DNA of 64,000 nucleotides, taken from NCBI RefSeq assembly GCF_000092065.1, contig NC_009356.1:744001-808000 (forward strand), written 5' to 3'. Shown in pieces: positions 16,985 through 25,195 of this stretch. Both the position numbers and the translations under genes were made by a program. The number at the start of each line of letters is the position of its first letter. Within the stretch, counting starts at the first letter, position 1. The notes below the pieces were generated by a model. That model had not been told where the DNA came from, ran no database searches, and saw only the letters and a program-made list of their open reading frames with translations. Source of the DNA: Ostreococcus lucimarinus CCE9901. Lineage: Eukaryota > Chlorophyta > Mamiellophyceae > Mamiellales > Bathycoccaceae.

Positions 16985-18301
16985 TCAAAAGGACCCGTGT
17001 CGGGCGACGATTTCTGATACTGATGAACCATTAAGTATGTCTTGACGTATACTGCTCTCAGAAAATACTCGCTTTAAAGCTTCTTCAATCACGATATTTC
17101 CAAACCGTCTTGGGATAATCAGTGTTCCTTCTTGATCACTGAAAATCAAATCTCCCGGACAGCACGAGACGCCATCCAAGCTAATACACTGATTTGTTGA
17201 CTCTACTGTAGCAACACCTCTCACATCAGAGCAGGTTGAACCGGCTGCGTAGACGGGAAAGTTCGAACATTTCACTTCCACTGTATCGCGTGTAAAACCA
17301 TTCGTGACGAAACCGGCGGCTCCCCTCGTTATGGCAATGTGAGCATTAAGATCGCCAAAATATGCTCGTCCCTTCATCGGATTTTCTACTACGATAACGT
17401 CACCGAAGCCGACGTAGTTGTATGATTTTAGAGCACCATAGATTCCCCTGAGATCTTCACTTTCACGAAGAGGCCTTAACTTAAGTGTGCAAGCACGACC
17501 GAAGACCTTGCTCAGTGCGCCTTGTGGTTTTAAGCCGAAGACCACTCGTCCACTTACGCCCATATCATCCAGCGTGTCTGATAAAATGGCACTGGTGAGA
17601 TGTAGTTTGGCGCACCTCAAGCGAGATAGACCAGCGACGCGGTGCGCTAAAGCGATATTGTTTGCAAGAGCGAAGTCAACTTCGTAGTTGATATCAACTG
17701 CTTCTTCTGGCGTAACATGCAGCATGTGTGGTTTGTTCCCTATCCTTCGCCGAGTCAGCTTCGCCGCATCTCTCGTAATGTTGTACAGCCCCATGGTCTC
17801 CACGGTAGTCGTTGGCAAATCAACTGAGTTGGGAATATTTTGGATATCATAGCTCGGCCCTGCCTTTGTCCACGTATACAGTTTATCATCGCGAACAGTG
17901 CACGCGGAGTCATAAACACCGGACATCACGCTCTCGACACCTTTCTTAATCGTTTCTGGATGTATGAACGGGCTTGTGCACAGCGCCTGCACATAGATTT
18001 CGGCATCGAATCGCTCAACTTCGTTCATGAACAGAGTGTTACCGTCCGTCTTGTTCGTGGCCAACGCCTCGTCCCGCTTTAGGAAAACTAACTTTGGATT
18101 ATCGCTCGCAAGAAATTCCGCCACCTTGAAAACATCATCGGACTCAGAGTCCAAGACAACTTTGTCAATAAAAGGACACTCGAAGAGCAACTTTTCCAAA
18201 GTGTGCAGGAAGAGTGGTTTGGAATCCAGCAGTTTCGTGTTCTTGCTCTCTACGCGACTCGATGTACCTTTGCACGGCACAAACGCAACGATCCGCGCCA
18301 T
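16985..18301 (-). CDS. CMP-sugar (N-acylneuraminate-type) cytidylyltransferase fused to an RraA-like domain
   Basis: A 438-residue protein of two bacterial-type parts. Residues 1-225 fit the acylneuraminate/KDO cytidylyltransferase family, which activates sugar acids as CMP-sugars: an N-terminal nucleotide loop, AFVPCKGTSSRVESKN, then VVLDSESDDVFKVAEF, EIYVQALCTSPFIHPETI and the EEAVDINYEVDFALA element. Residues 230-438 fit the RraA/HMG-aldolase fold: GFGDVIVVENPMKGRAYFG, ITRGAAGFVTNGFTRDTVEV, FPVYAAGSTCSDVRGVA and CCPGDLIFSDQEGTLIIP. RraA relatives include aldolases and RNase E inhibitors, so the second activity is uncertain. There is no transit peptide. Base composition is far lower in GC than its neighbours (22 G/C in 60 bases at 17041-17100), suggesting transfer from a bacterium or virus. 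Confidence 0.85.
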   Translation of the reverse strand: MARIVAFVPCKGTSSRVESKNTKLLDSKPLFLHTLEKLLFECPFIDKVVLDSESDDVFKVAEFLASDNPKLVFLKRDEALATNKTDGNTLFMNEVERFDAEIYVQALCTSPFIHPETIKKGVESVMSGVYDSACTVRDDKLYTWTKAGPSYDIQNIPNSVDLPTTTVETMGLYNITRDAAKLTRRRIGNKPHMLHVTPEEAVDINYEVDFALANNIALAHRVAGLSRLRCAKLHLTSAILSDTLDDMGVSGRVVFGLKPQGALSKVFGRACTLKLRPLRESEDLRGIYGALKSYNYVGFGDVIVVENPMKGRAYFGDLNAHIAITRGAAGFVTNGFTRDTVEVKCSNFPVYAAGSTCSDVRGVATVESTNQCISLDGVSCCPGDLIFSDQEGTLIIPRRFGNIVIEEALKRVFSESSIRQDILNGSSVSEIVARHGSF

Positions 18302-18640
18302 GAGAACGCAACACGATCGCCGGTGTCTCGAGAACGATCGTTTGAAGCGTCACAGCCGGGATGGGACCGCCCGGAGCGCGCGGCGTGATTAACTCTGGAA
18401 TCAGACGTCGGCGCTCGTGACTTCGAGCCGAAAGCGCGGCGAAGCCGCGAGTGTGGACAGCCGGTTTGGACGTCGGAGAACACATTCGTCGGCCAAAGTT
18501 TTTTTTAAATCGCCACTCGCGCGAATGGCCGCGTGACTCGACGACCGCGTGAACTGCGGTGACATCGCGACCGCGCGGCGCGACGCCCGCGCGCGCGCGC
18601 GACCGCGCGGCGACCGCGACCGCGCGACCGCGCGCGCGCC
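18302..18640. other. Divergent intergenic region, island edge
   Basis: This 339-base gap lies between the start of the cytidylyltransferase-RraA gene and the start of the TLC gene. Sequence returns to high GC from about 18290 and becomes almost pure CG/GCGC near 18570-18640. A poly-A/T stretch lies at 18497-18508. It must hold both promoters; I see no gene and no clear TATA box. Confidence 0.5.
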
Positions 18641-19207
18641 ATGTCCGCGACGCACGGCGCGTGCGCGCGCGCGCACGACGCCGCGAACGTCCCGGTGCTG
18701 ACGCTCATCGCCCTCGCCTGCGTCGCCGGCATCGCCGGCGCGCTCGACCCGCTCGTCGTCACGAAGGGGTTCCTGGCGTACATCGTCCTCGACGGGCTGT
18801 GGATCGCGCTCTGGCCGCGGTGCGTGCCGAGCGCGGCGGCGGTGGTGGTGGCGCACCACGTCGTCACGGCGGCGCTCTTGGCGTACCCGCTGCGACATCC
18901 GGAGCGCGCGATCGAAACGTGTAGGAACGGATTGGTGGAGGCGAACACGTTGTTTTTGATACTGCGGCGCCGGGTGCGGCGCGGGAGCGCGATGCACGCG
19001 GTGTGGAATGGGTTGTACGTCGCGACGCTGGCGCCGGTGCGATTCGCGTGGCAACCGTATTTGTTGTGGCACTTTTATGCGAACGTCACGAAGGACGACG
19101 TTTGGTGGGAGAAGGTGCAGGTGTGCGGGGCGCAGATGTTTTTGATCGGGTTTAACGTGTTTCTCGTCGCGCGACGACGCGTCGCGCCGGCGAAGAAGGA
19201 GGCGTAG
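18641..19207 (+). CDS. TLC-domain multi-pass membrane protein
   Basis: A 188-residue protein with about five hydrophobic helices: VLTLIALACVAGIAGAL, FLAYIVLDGLWIALW, AAVVVAHHVVTAALLA, a short segment after MHAVWNGLYVATLAPV, and a last helix MFLIGFNVFLVARRR ending in a basic, Lys-rich tail (APAKKEA) that resembles an ER-retrieval signal. The HH pair in helix 3 and the LVEANTLFLILRR segment agree with the TRAM-LAG1-CLN8 (TLC) fold, as in TMEM56-like proteins. TLC proteins include ceramide synthases and lipid sensors, but the Lag1 motif is absent, so no enzyme activity is assigned. It converges on the prolyl hydroxylase gene, with 44 bases between stops. Confidence 0.62.
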   Translation: MSATHGACARAHDAANVPVLTLIALACVAGIAGALDPLVVTKGFLAYIVLDGLWIALWPRCVPSAAAVVVAHHVVTAALLAYPLRHPERAIETCRNGLVEANTLFLILRRRVRRGSAMHAVWNGLYVATLAPVRFAWQPYLLWHFYANVTKDDVWWEKVQVCGAQMFLIGFNVFLVARRRVAPAKKEA

Positions 19208-19251
19208 GGAACGCTAATGTTACAACAGTTTAATATCAATACCGGTAGAAT

Positions 19252-21015
19252 CTATCGCGCGTCTTCCTTCAGATCTTTTGGTTTGTCGTAGCCCCCGTCG
19301 CGCCAATCGCCCTGACACGCGCGGCACGACATCGCGCACGACTTGAGCATGAAGCCGGGATTTTTGTCGCACTCGCCCGATTCAGCCCATCCTCGACACG
19401 CGTCGTCCGTGTCTTTGCACGATTCCGTCGCCTGCGGTCCGCCTTCGTAAAAAATCTTGTGCACGTCATCGCCATGTTTTCCGATCGCGTTGACGTGCAT
19501 CCATTTCGTCGCCGTCCACTTCACGCCTTTGATCACGGGGCACCCGGCGTGCGAGCTCCCGGGATCGAGCTCGCCGCCCGGCTTCATGCTCCAAAACAAC
19601 AACGCGTCGCCCTTGCGCGCTTTGACGCTCTTACCACCGTTGCCACACTCTGAGTATTGCGATCTGTCGCGATCTGTCGGGACGTCAGTGTTCGGAAACA
19701 CGGTCTCCCCACCCTCCTCGACGTCGGAGAGGTAGAGCAAAACCGTGGCGATGCGATTGTTCCGCTTGCCTCCCTTGTGAAAGAAGTAATCGAAGTGTGC
19801 CTTATATTCCTGGCCGTTTTCGTAGCGCAACACCTGAAGGGCCTCACCGTGATCGACTGGAATTTGCGACCACAGTTCGATGCGCTCTTCGATCGCGGTG
19901 ATCGTGGGGTCATGCGCGCGACTGATGAACGTCCCCGTCGACGTGCGAATGTCGCTCGTGGTGGATCCGCCCGTCTTGGCGTCCACAACGCCTGACTTGT
20001 GTAAGTGCCCTTTCGATAGCGCGAGTATGTGGTCACACTCCTCATCCGTCAAGAATCCTTCGTACACGAACGCGCGCGGCGCGTTCAACGAAATCGTTCG
20101 TATGCGCGTCGGATCGATGGCGTTCTTCGGAACGACCTCGTTCACGAACGGCGACTCTAATTCCGGATGCGGTGCCGAACGAATGGCGCGCAACTCATCT
20201 TCCAAAGAACCTATCACCACATCCTTCGCCGGTTCCCGCGACACTTCCACGTGACCGCTAAACATTCCGGTTTTGGAAGTCGCGTCGTCGTCGTCGTCGT
20301 CTCGCGTCTCCCCGTTCTCATTCTCCGTCGTCGTCGTCGTCTCCGGTGGAAACACCACGCCCATCTCCGCCTTCTCCATTCGATTCTCTTCGACCGCTTT
20401 CTCAGCGCTCTCCAGCACGCGCTCGACGTCCAGCCCCGCGCTCGCGTCGCCCAGATGTTCGTCTCGCAACGTCTCCAACTCCAGACTCGCCCGCGCCGCC
20501 TCCGCCCGCACGTCCTCCCGCGCGCGCTCCATCGCCGCCGCCACCCGCGGTTCATTCTTCGCCTCCCTCTCCACCTCTCCATCGATCGTCCCGCGAGATT
20601 CGCGCGTCACCGTCGTCCTCGGCGCCTCGCGTCTCGCGTCCGCCGCCGCCGCGAACCGCCGCGCCGCGCCGCGCGCGCGCCCCCTCTCCTCGCCCTCTCT
20701 TCGCCCTCCCAGCGCGAGCCACGCGCACAGGCACATCGCGCAGACGCGCGCGAGCCAGGCGCGGTAGACGCGTCGATCTCGGCCGCGCGCGCCGTCGTCG
20801 CGCGTTCGCGCGCGCGCGGTCGCGCGTCGGTGGTGCGTCGGTAATCGCTCGTCGCGGTCGCGTCGCCGCGCGTCTCGACCGCTCGCGCTCGAGCCGTCGC
20901 GCGCGGACGCCAGGGCGAGCGCGACGCGTCGGAGCGCGCCGGCGCCGAGCGCCATGGCGCGCGCGCCGCGTCGCGGACTCCGGCGTCGGCGCGATGCGCG
21001 CTCGAAAATGTCCAT
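19252..21015 (-). CDS. Prolyl 4-hydroxylase (2OG-Fe(II)) with C-terminal ShKT domain
   Basis: A 587-residue protein. After an Arg-rich N terminus comes a hydrophobic segment (AWLARVCAMCLCAWLALGG), a likely ER signal-anchor. An Ala/Glu-rich coiled region and acidic linker follow. The catalytic domain starts at about residue 300 (ISLNAPRAFVYEGFLTDEEC) and has the iron ligands: His and Asp in YKAHFDYFFHKGG, and the distal His in DPGSSHAGCPV, with the 2OG-binding Lys in VKWTATKWMHV. The end holds a six-cysteine ShKT module (CKDTDDACRGWAESGEC and onward). Plant and algal P4Hs of this type hydroxylate proline in cell-surface glycoproteins in the ER/Golgi. Start choice is uncertain; an ATG 20 codons inside is also possible. 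Confidence 0.9.
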   Translation of the reverse strand: MDIFERASRRRRSPRRGARAMALGAGALRRVALALASARDGSSASGRDARRRDRDERLPTHHRRATARARTRDDGARGRDRRVYRAWLARVCAMCLCAWLALGGRREGEERGRARGAARRFAAAADARREAPRTTVTRESRGTIDGEVEREAKNEPRVAAAMERAREDVRAEAARASLELETLRDEHLGDASAGLDVERVLESAEKAVEENRMEKAEMGVVFPPETTTTTENENGETRDDDDDDATSKTGMFSGHVEVSREPAKDVVIGSLEDELRAIRSAPHPELESPFVNEVVPKNAIDPTRIRTISLNAPRAFVYEGFLTDEECDHILALSKGHLHKSGVVDAKTGGSTTSDIRTSTGTFISRAHDPTITAIEERIELWSQIPVDHGEALQVLRYENGQEYKAHFDYFFHKGGKRNNRIATVLLYLSDVEEGGETVFPNTDVPTDRDRSQYSECGNGGKSVKARKGDALLFWSMKPGGELDPGSSHAGCPVIKGVKWTATKWMHVNAIGKHGDDVHKIFYEGGPQATESCKDTDDACRGWAESGECDKNPGFMLKSCAMSCRACQGDWRDGGYDKPKDLKEDAR

Positions 21016-21204
21016 CGCACTGATTGCGCGTACACATCTACGTTAACATCGTTCGGACTGAATGCGTCATACACAATTCGGACATTCGGAGCCAGAAACG
21101 ACCGCGATCGCGCGCCGACCCTCATACATAAACAGATCGAACACCGAACGCGAGAGCGAATCTGATTCGCGCGCGCCCGCACTCCACGCCTCGATCGCAC
21201 GACG

Positions 21205-22318
21205 ATGTTCGCCGCCGCTCGCACGTTCACCACCGCCGTCGCCCCGCGCGCGGCGCCGACGCACCGCGGACGCGCCGTGAGCGCGCGCGCGGAGAAGCCG
21301 TCCTGGGCGCCCGGGTTCGACACGCCCAAGTACCTCGACGGAAGCATGCCGTGGTGCGTGAAAGATACGCTCGAAAATGTCGACGCGATGACGCCGCGCG
21401 ACGGCCGCGCGAGGACGCTCGCGAGCGCGCGACGCGCGAGAGGGGCGATGAAGTGATCGGTCGTCGATGGACGCGCGCGAGACGGGCGTCGGAAGCGCGC
21501 GCGGGACGGGGGGGGAGGGGAGACGCGCGCGAAGACGCGATCATATCGGGACGACGCGGCGAAGACGCGAAGACGCGAGGACGCGGGCGACGCGCGCGGA
21601 CGCGACGAGAGGGTGGATGCGGAGAAGAGCGAGCGCGAGGGGAGACTGACGGTGAAGCGGTTCGACGACGCGCGATAGCGACTACGGGTTCGACCCGCTC
21701 AAGCTCGGCGAAAAGCCGGAGAACCTCGCGCGCTACCGCGAGGCGGAGCTCATGCACGCGCGATGGGCCATGCTCGGCGTCGCCGGTGTGATCGCGGTTG
21801 AAGTGGCCGGTCAAGGTGACTGGGTCAGCGCGCAACCGACGACGTGGGATGGTACGGCGAAGTACCTCGGTAACGAGACGCACGCGCCGTTGTTCGCCGT
21901 CATCGGCGTCAACACGCTCCTCATGGCGTTCGCCGAATCCCGACGCGGTGCCGCCTCGGCGGAAGAGCGCTTGTACCCGGGCGGCAAGTTCGACCCCATG
22001 GGCATGTCCAAGGGCAAGGACTTTGAAACCTTGAAGCGCAAGGAACTCGCCAACGGTCGCGTCGCCATGATGGCCTTCTTCGGCGTCATGGCCCAACACC
22101 AAGCGGCCGGTCCGGGCGGTCCGGGCCCCGTCGCGGCGCTCTTGGCGCACATCGCGGACCCGTGGCACGTGAACGTCGGCACCAACGCGGCTGCCATCCC
22201 GTGGTTGTCCACCGCCGGCGCCCCGCTCGGCTTCTGGTGCGTCTTCGAGCCGTCTCGCCGCGACGCGCTCGACCGACTCGACGTCCGCGACGCCGCTTTC
22301 CCGCCGCTCAAACTTTGA
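21205..22318 (+). CDS. Light-harvesting chlorophyll a/b protein (LHC superfamily), two exons
   Basis: Exon 1 is 21205-21353 and exon 2 is 21679-22318, joined in phase, giving 262 residues. Exon 1 encodes a transit peptide (MFAAARTFTTAVAPRAAP) and the start of the mature chain (PSWAPGFDTPKYLDGSMP). Exon 2 starts with DYGFDPLKLGEKPENLARY, then helix 1 with ELMHARWAMLGVAGVIAVE, helix 2 (AVIGVNTLLMAFAESRR) and helix 3 with LKRKELANGRVAMMAFFGV; the Glu/Arg/His chlorophyll ligands of helices 1 and 3 are present. The PGF..PKYLDGS entry and the sequence after helix 3 look more like an LHCI (Lhca) antenna protein of photosystem I than Lhcb, but the subfamily is not certain. Confidence 0.88.
21354..21678 (+). 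other. Spliceosomal intron of the LHC gene (325 nt)
   Basis: The donor is GTGCGTGAAA at 21354, the branch-like CTGAC lies at 21646-21650, and the acceptor AG is at 21677-21678. It interrupts the codon just before DYGFDP (phase 2). The intron is rich in GA-type simple sequence (repeated GACGCG and GAAGACGCG). A donor two or three bases earlier would change only one residue. Confidence 0.8.
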
Positions 22319-22512
22319 CTGACCCTCATTTTTCTTCCCACTCCTCGCAGAGCGACGATTTTGCGTTCTCCCTAGTCGCGTTTTAATCGGAACGTTCCAA
22401 CAAAATAAAATATCCGCGTCGCCGCGCTCGCCCGCCCGCGCGCGGCGACGTTCGCCGCACTCGACCGCGCGCCGAGCCTCGCCGCGCGTCGCCGCGCGAC
22501 GCGCGCCCGTCG

Positions 22513-24882
22513 ATGTCCCTCGCGCGTCGCGCCGCGCCCTCGCGCGCGGTACCGTCGACGTCGACCGCGCACCGTTCGAAACCACCGCGCGCGTCGAGCC
22601 GATGCCGCGCGCGCGCCGACGCGGACCACGCGCCGCGAGGCACGATCGCCGACGCCGCGCGCATGGTCTTGCACACGAAGCGCGGCCGCGCGATCGCGAT
22701 CGCGGTGTCGAAGACGCCGCGGGAGACGTTCGCGGTGACGGCGACGCTCGAGCGGGACGGGACGCGGGCGACGACGCCGACGCGGGAAAGCTTGGCGGCG
22801 CTGAAGATGCACTTTGGACTGACGAGAGAGTCCGTGCGGGAGTGGATGTGCTTGGAAGATTTGCCGGAGGGCGCGGTGTACGATGAGAAGACGGAGGCGA
22901 CGAGGATTGGGTTCGACGCGGAGACGCGGTCGGCGACGGTGGAGGTGCCCGAGTACGCGGCGCCGGCGAGTCTAGATTTCGTGCTTTACGACGAACGCAC
23001 GCGCACGTACGACGAACCGAGCGGTGGGTGGGGTGGATCGGCGTTTTCGGTGCCGATCGGGATCGGGTGTGGACACGCACGCGAGCTCGGGGCGTCGGTG
23101 CTGACGCGAGACGAAGCCGCGGGATCGGGCGAGTTCAACGTCGCCGTGCTTTCGCGTCACGCCACCGCGTGCACGCTCGTGCTTCAGTACGGGGAGAACA
23201 CGCTAGAGCTGGCGTTGAATTCGATCTCACATCGCACCGGGAACGTGTGGCACGTGAGTGTGCCTTTCGGTGGACCGAGCGACGTTTTACACGCGCCGAC
23301 TCGGGAGGACGACGTGACGTACGGCTTTCGGTTTGAGGGCGACCCCGAAGGGCGCGCGGGGTCGCGTTTTTTTCCGGCGCAAGTCCTTTTTGATCCACGC
23401 GCGCTCGAAGTTGTGCGTCCTCTGAACGAGATGGACGAGCCAACGCCGACGCCGCGCTACATGGGATCGCTCGCCGCCGTTTTAGAGCGACGCGCCGTGG
23501 GCGACGCGAACCTCGCGCCCGCGGCCTCGGATGCGCAAGCGATCGCGTTGAACGTCGACTTGGCGTCATTAACCGCGGAAGGGACGCTTCAAGCGGCGGC
23601 AGCTGAGCTTCAGCGCTTGCGATCGACCATGCACTTCACCGCCGTCGCGCTCGCGCCGATTCAGACGCGCTCGGCGGATGGAGACGCAAACGCGCCGGTG
23701 AGCTTTTTCGCCATCGATCCGAAGTTTGGCACGCGCGCCGATCTTCGTGCTTTTGTGGCGACGATGAAGTCTATCGGCGTGGATGTGTGGATGCGATTCG
23801 TGCTGACGCAGACGGGTGAGGGCACGGATGCGTCGCCGCGTAGCGAAAGTCTTCGTGGCATCGACGCCGCGACGTACTTCCAGCTCGGTTCTAGCGGTGG
23901 CTTAGACTCTGCTGGTGTGCCCATGACGACGGCACTGAACCCTTGCTCGGCACCGACGATCTCTCTACTAGTCGACGCGCTTCGAACGTTCACATTATAC
24001 GACGGTGTGTCGAGTTTCATAATAGAAACTGGCGGCGGCATCGTGCGAGGACCGCTCGGCCGCTCGCCACTTTTGGAAACGCTCGCGTACGACGCCGTGA
24101 TCGGGAACGCCCCAAAAAAGCTGTATCTCACGCCGAGCGCAGATGAATGTGGAGCGATGCCTTCGTGGGGTGTCATCGGCGAGATCAATGCAAAATACTC
24201 TCAAGGCGTCGAAAACTTTTTCCGCGGCGCGCCAGGTATGTTGAACGAAATGGCGCTCCGTCTCGGTGGCTCACCGGACATTTTCCGGAGTAATCGTGAC
24301 GCGCGATACGGATTGAACAATTTTTTAAGGCCCGCGCCGAGCTGTTCGATTCCGCCGACGTGTGCGATTCCAAAAACCACCACCGCGGATCCGACGGAGA
24401 CGAGCGATCCGATCGCTCGAGCCGAGCTCGCCGCACTGTTCACCTCCACCGGCGGCATCCTCATCAACGTCCACGCCCTCAACCCTACGCTTCAGCCGCT
24501 TGCGTCACAGCTCTCGCAATTCCGCGCGAGCCGAATCGACCTCTTCACCGACGAATTCGCCTTTGACGGCGTACGATGGATCGACCCGTTCACCGGCGCC
24601 GCGCCGTCTTTCGACGACGTTTCCGCCGCGCCGTGCTTAACCTGTCTCCGTCGCGATCTCACCGGCCGCAATCGCGACGTTTGGATCGCTTACAACGGTT
24701 CCATCGCCGCCTTCTCCACCAACCTCCCGTCTCCATCGCCGGGCTTCCGATGGATTCGCCGTTTCGACACCTCCCTCGCCGCGAGCGACGCCGCCGAGCC
24801 GACGCCGCTCGTCGCGCAGTCGTACTCCGTCGCTCCCGCGTCGGTATCCGTGTGCGAGCTCGTCGAGCTCGCCAAGGCTTAG
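22513..24882 (+). CDS. ISA2: ISA2-type isoamylase, probably catalytically inactive starch-debranching subunit
   Basis: A 789-residue protein with a plastid transit peptide (MSLARRAAPSRAVPSTSTA). It has the GH13 isoamylase layout: N-terminal beta-rich domains, a glycogen-debranching central region (PRYMGSLAAVLERR, HFTAVALAPIQT), MKSIGVDVWMRFVLTQTGEG, and GAPGMLNEMALRLGGSPDIF. The catalytic strand that normally reads DGFRFD is YDGVSSFIIETGG, so the nucleophile Asp and its partner Arg are lost. WGVIGEINAKYSQG replaces the acid/base Glu region (usually AEWNGKY). Plant ISA2 is likewise inactive and works with ISA1 as a hetero-oligomer that trims pre-amylopectin. This makes it a structural or carbohydrate-binding partner in starch synthesis. 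Confidence 0.85.
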   Translation: MSLARRAAPSRAVPSTSTAHRSKPPRASSRCRARADADHAPRGTIADAARMVLHTKRGRAIAIAVSKTPRETFAVTATLERDGTRATTPTRESLAALKMHFGLTRESVREWMCLEDLPEGAVYDEKTEATRIGFDAETRSATVEVPEYAAPASLDFVLYDERTRTYDEPSGGWGGSAFSVPIGIGCGHARELGASVLTRDEAAGSGEFNVAVLSRHATACTLVLQYGENTLELALNSISHRTGNVWHVSVPFGGPSDVLHAPTREDDVTYGFRFEGDPEGRAGSRFFPAQVLFDPRALEVVRPLNEMDEPTPTPRYMGSLAAVLERRAVGDANLAPAASDAQAIALNVDLASLTAEGTLQAAAAELQRLRSTMHFTAVALAPIQTRSADGDANAPVSFFAIDPKFGTRADLRAFVATMKSIGVDVWMRFVLTQTGEGTDASPRSESLRGIDAATYFQLGSSGGLDSAGVPMTTALNPCSAPTISLLVDALRTFTLYDGVSSFIIETGGGIVRGPLGRSPLLETLAYDAVIGNAPKKLYLTPSADECGAMPSWGVIGEINAKYSQGVENFFRGAPGMLNEMALRLGGSPDIFRSNRDARYGLNNFLRPAPSCSIPPTCAIPKTTTADPTETSDPIARAELAALFTSTGGILINVHALNPTLQPLASQLSQFRASRIDLFTDEFAFDGVRWIDPFTGAAPSFDDVSAAPCLTCLRRDLTGRNRDVWIAYNGSIAAFSTNLPSPSPGFRWIRRFDTSLAASDAAEPTPLVAQSYSVAPASVSVCELVELAKA

Positions 24883-25195
24883 CCGCGCGCCGCGCGCGCG
24901 CGCGTCACCGCCTCTTCGCGCGAGGTTTTGTTTTAGTAACGCCCGCTCGCGCCCCAGCCATCAAAAAAATCTCAGCGAAAGAAAGATCTCTTCGAGTGAC
25001 GACGACGCATCAAAAGACGACGCGCCGCGCGCGCCGTCGACGCCCGCGGTCGAGCGCGCGAGAGAAAAACAAACCCGCCTCGTCGCGGTGCGAACCGCGC
25101 GCGCGCGCCCGCTCGCGCGCGCGCTCGACGTCGTCGAGGACATCGCGCCGCCGCCATCGACGCCGTCGACGCGAACGCTCGAACGCGCGCGCGCG
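24883..25195. other. Intergenic region before eEF3
   Basis: This 313-base region includes the 3' flank of the isoamylase gene and the promoter and 5' leader of the eEF3 gene. An A/T-rich stretch lies at 24925-24985 (AAAAAAATC near 24963) and a poly-CG leader precedes the ATG. The eEF3 frame is open through part of it (from 25088), but that part is Arg/Ala low complexity. I see no further gene. Confidence 0.5.

Noticed and set aside
21067-23080. Large minus-strand frame opposite the LHC gene
   Set aside because: It is antisense to the LHC and isoamylase coding strands and crosses the LHC intron; no recognisable domain.
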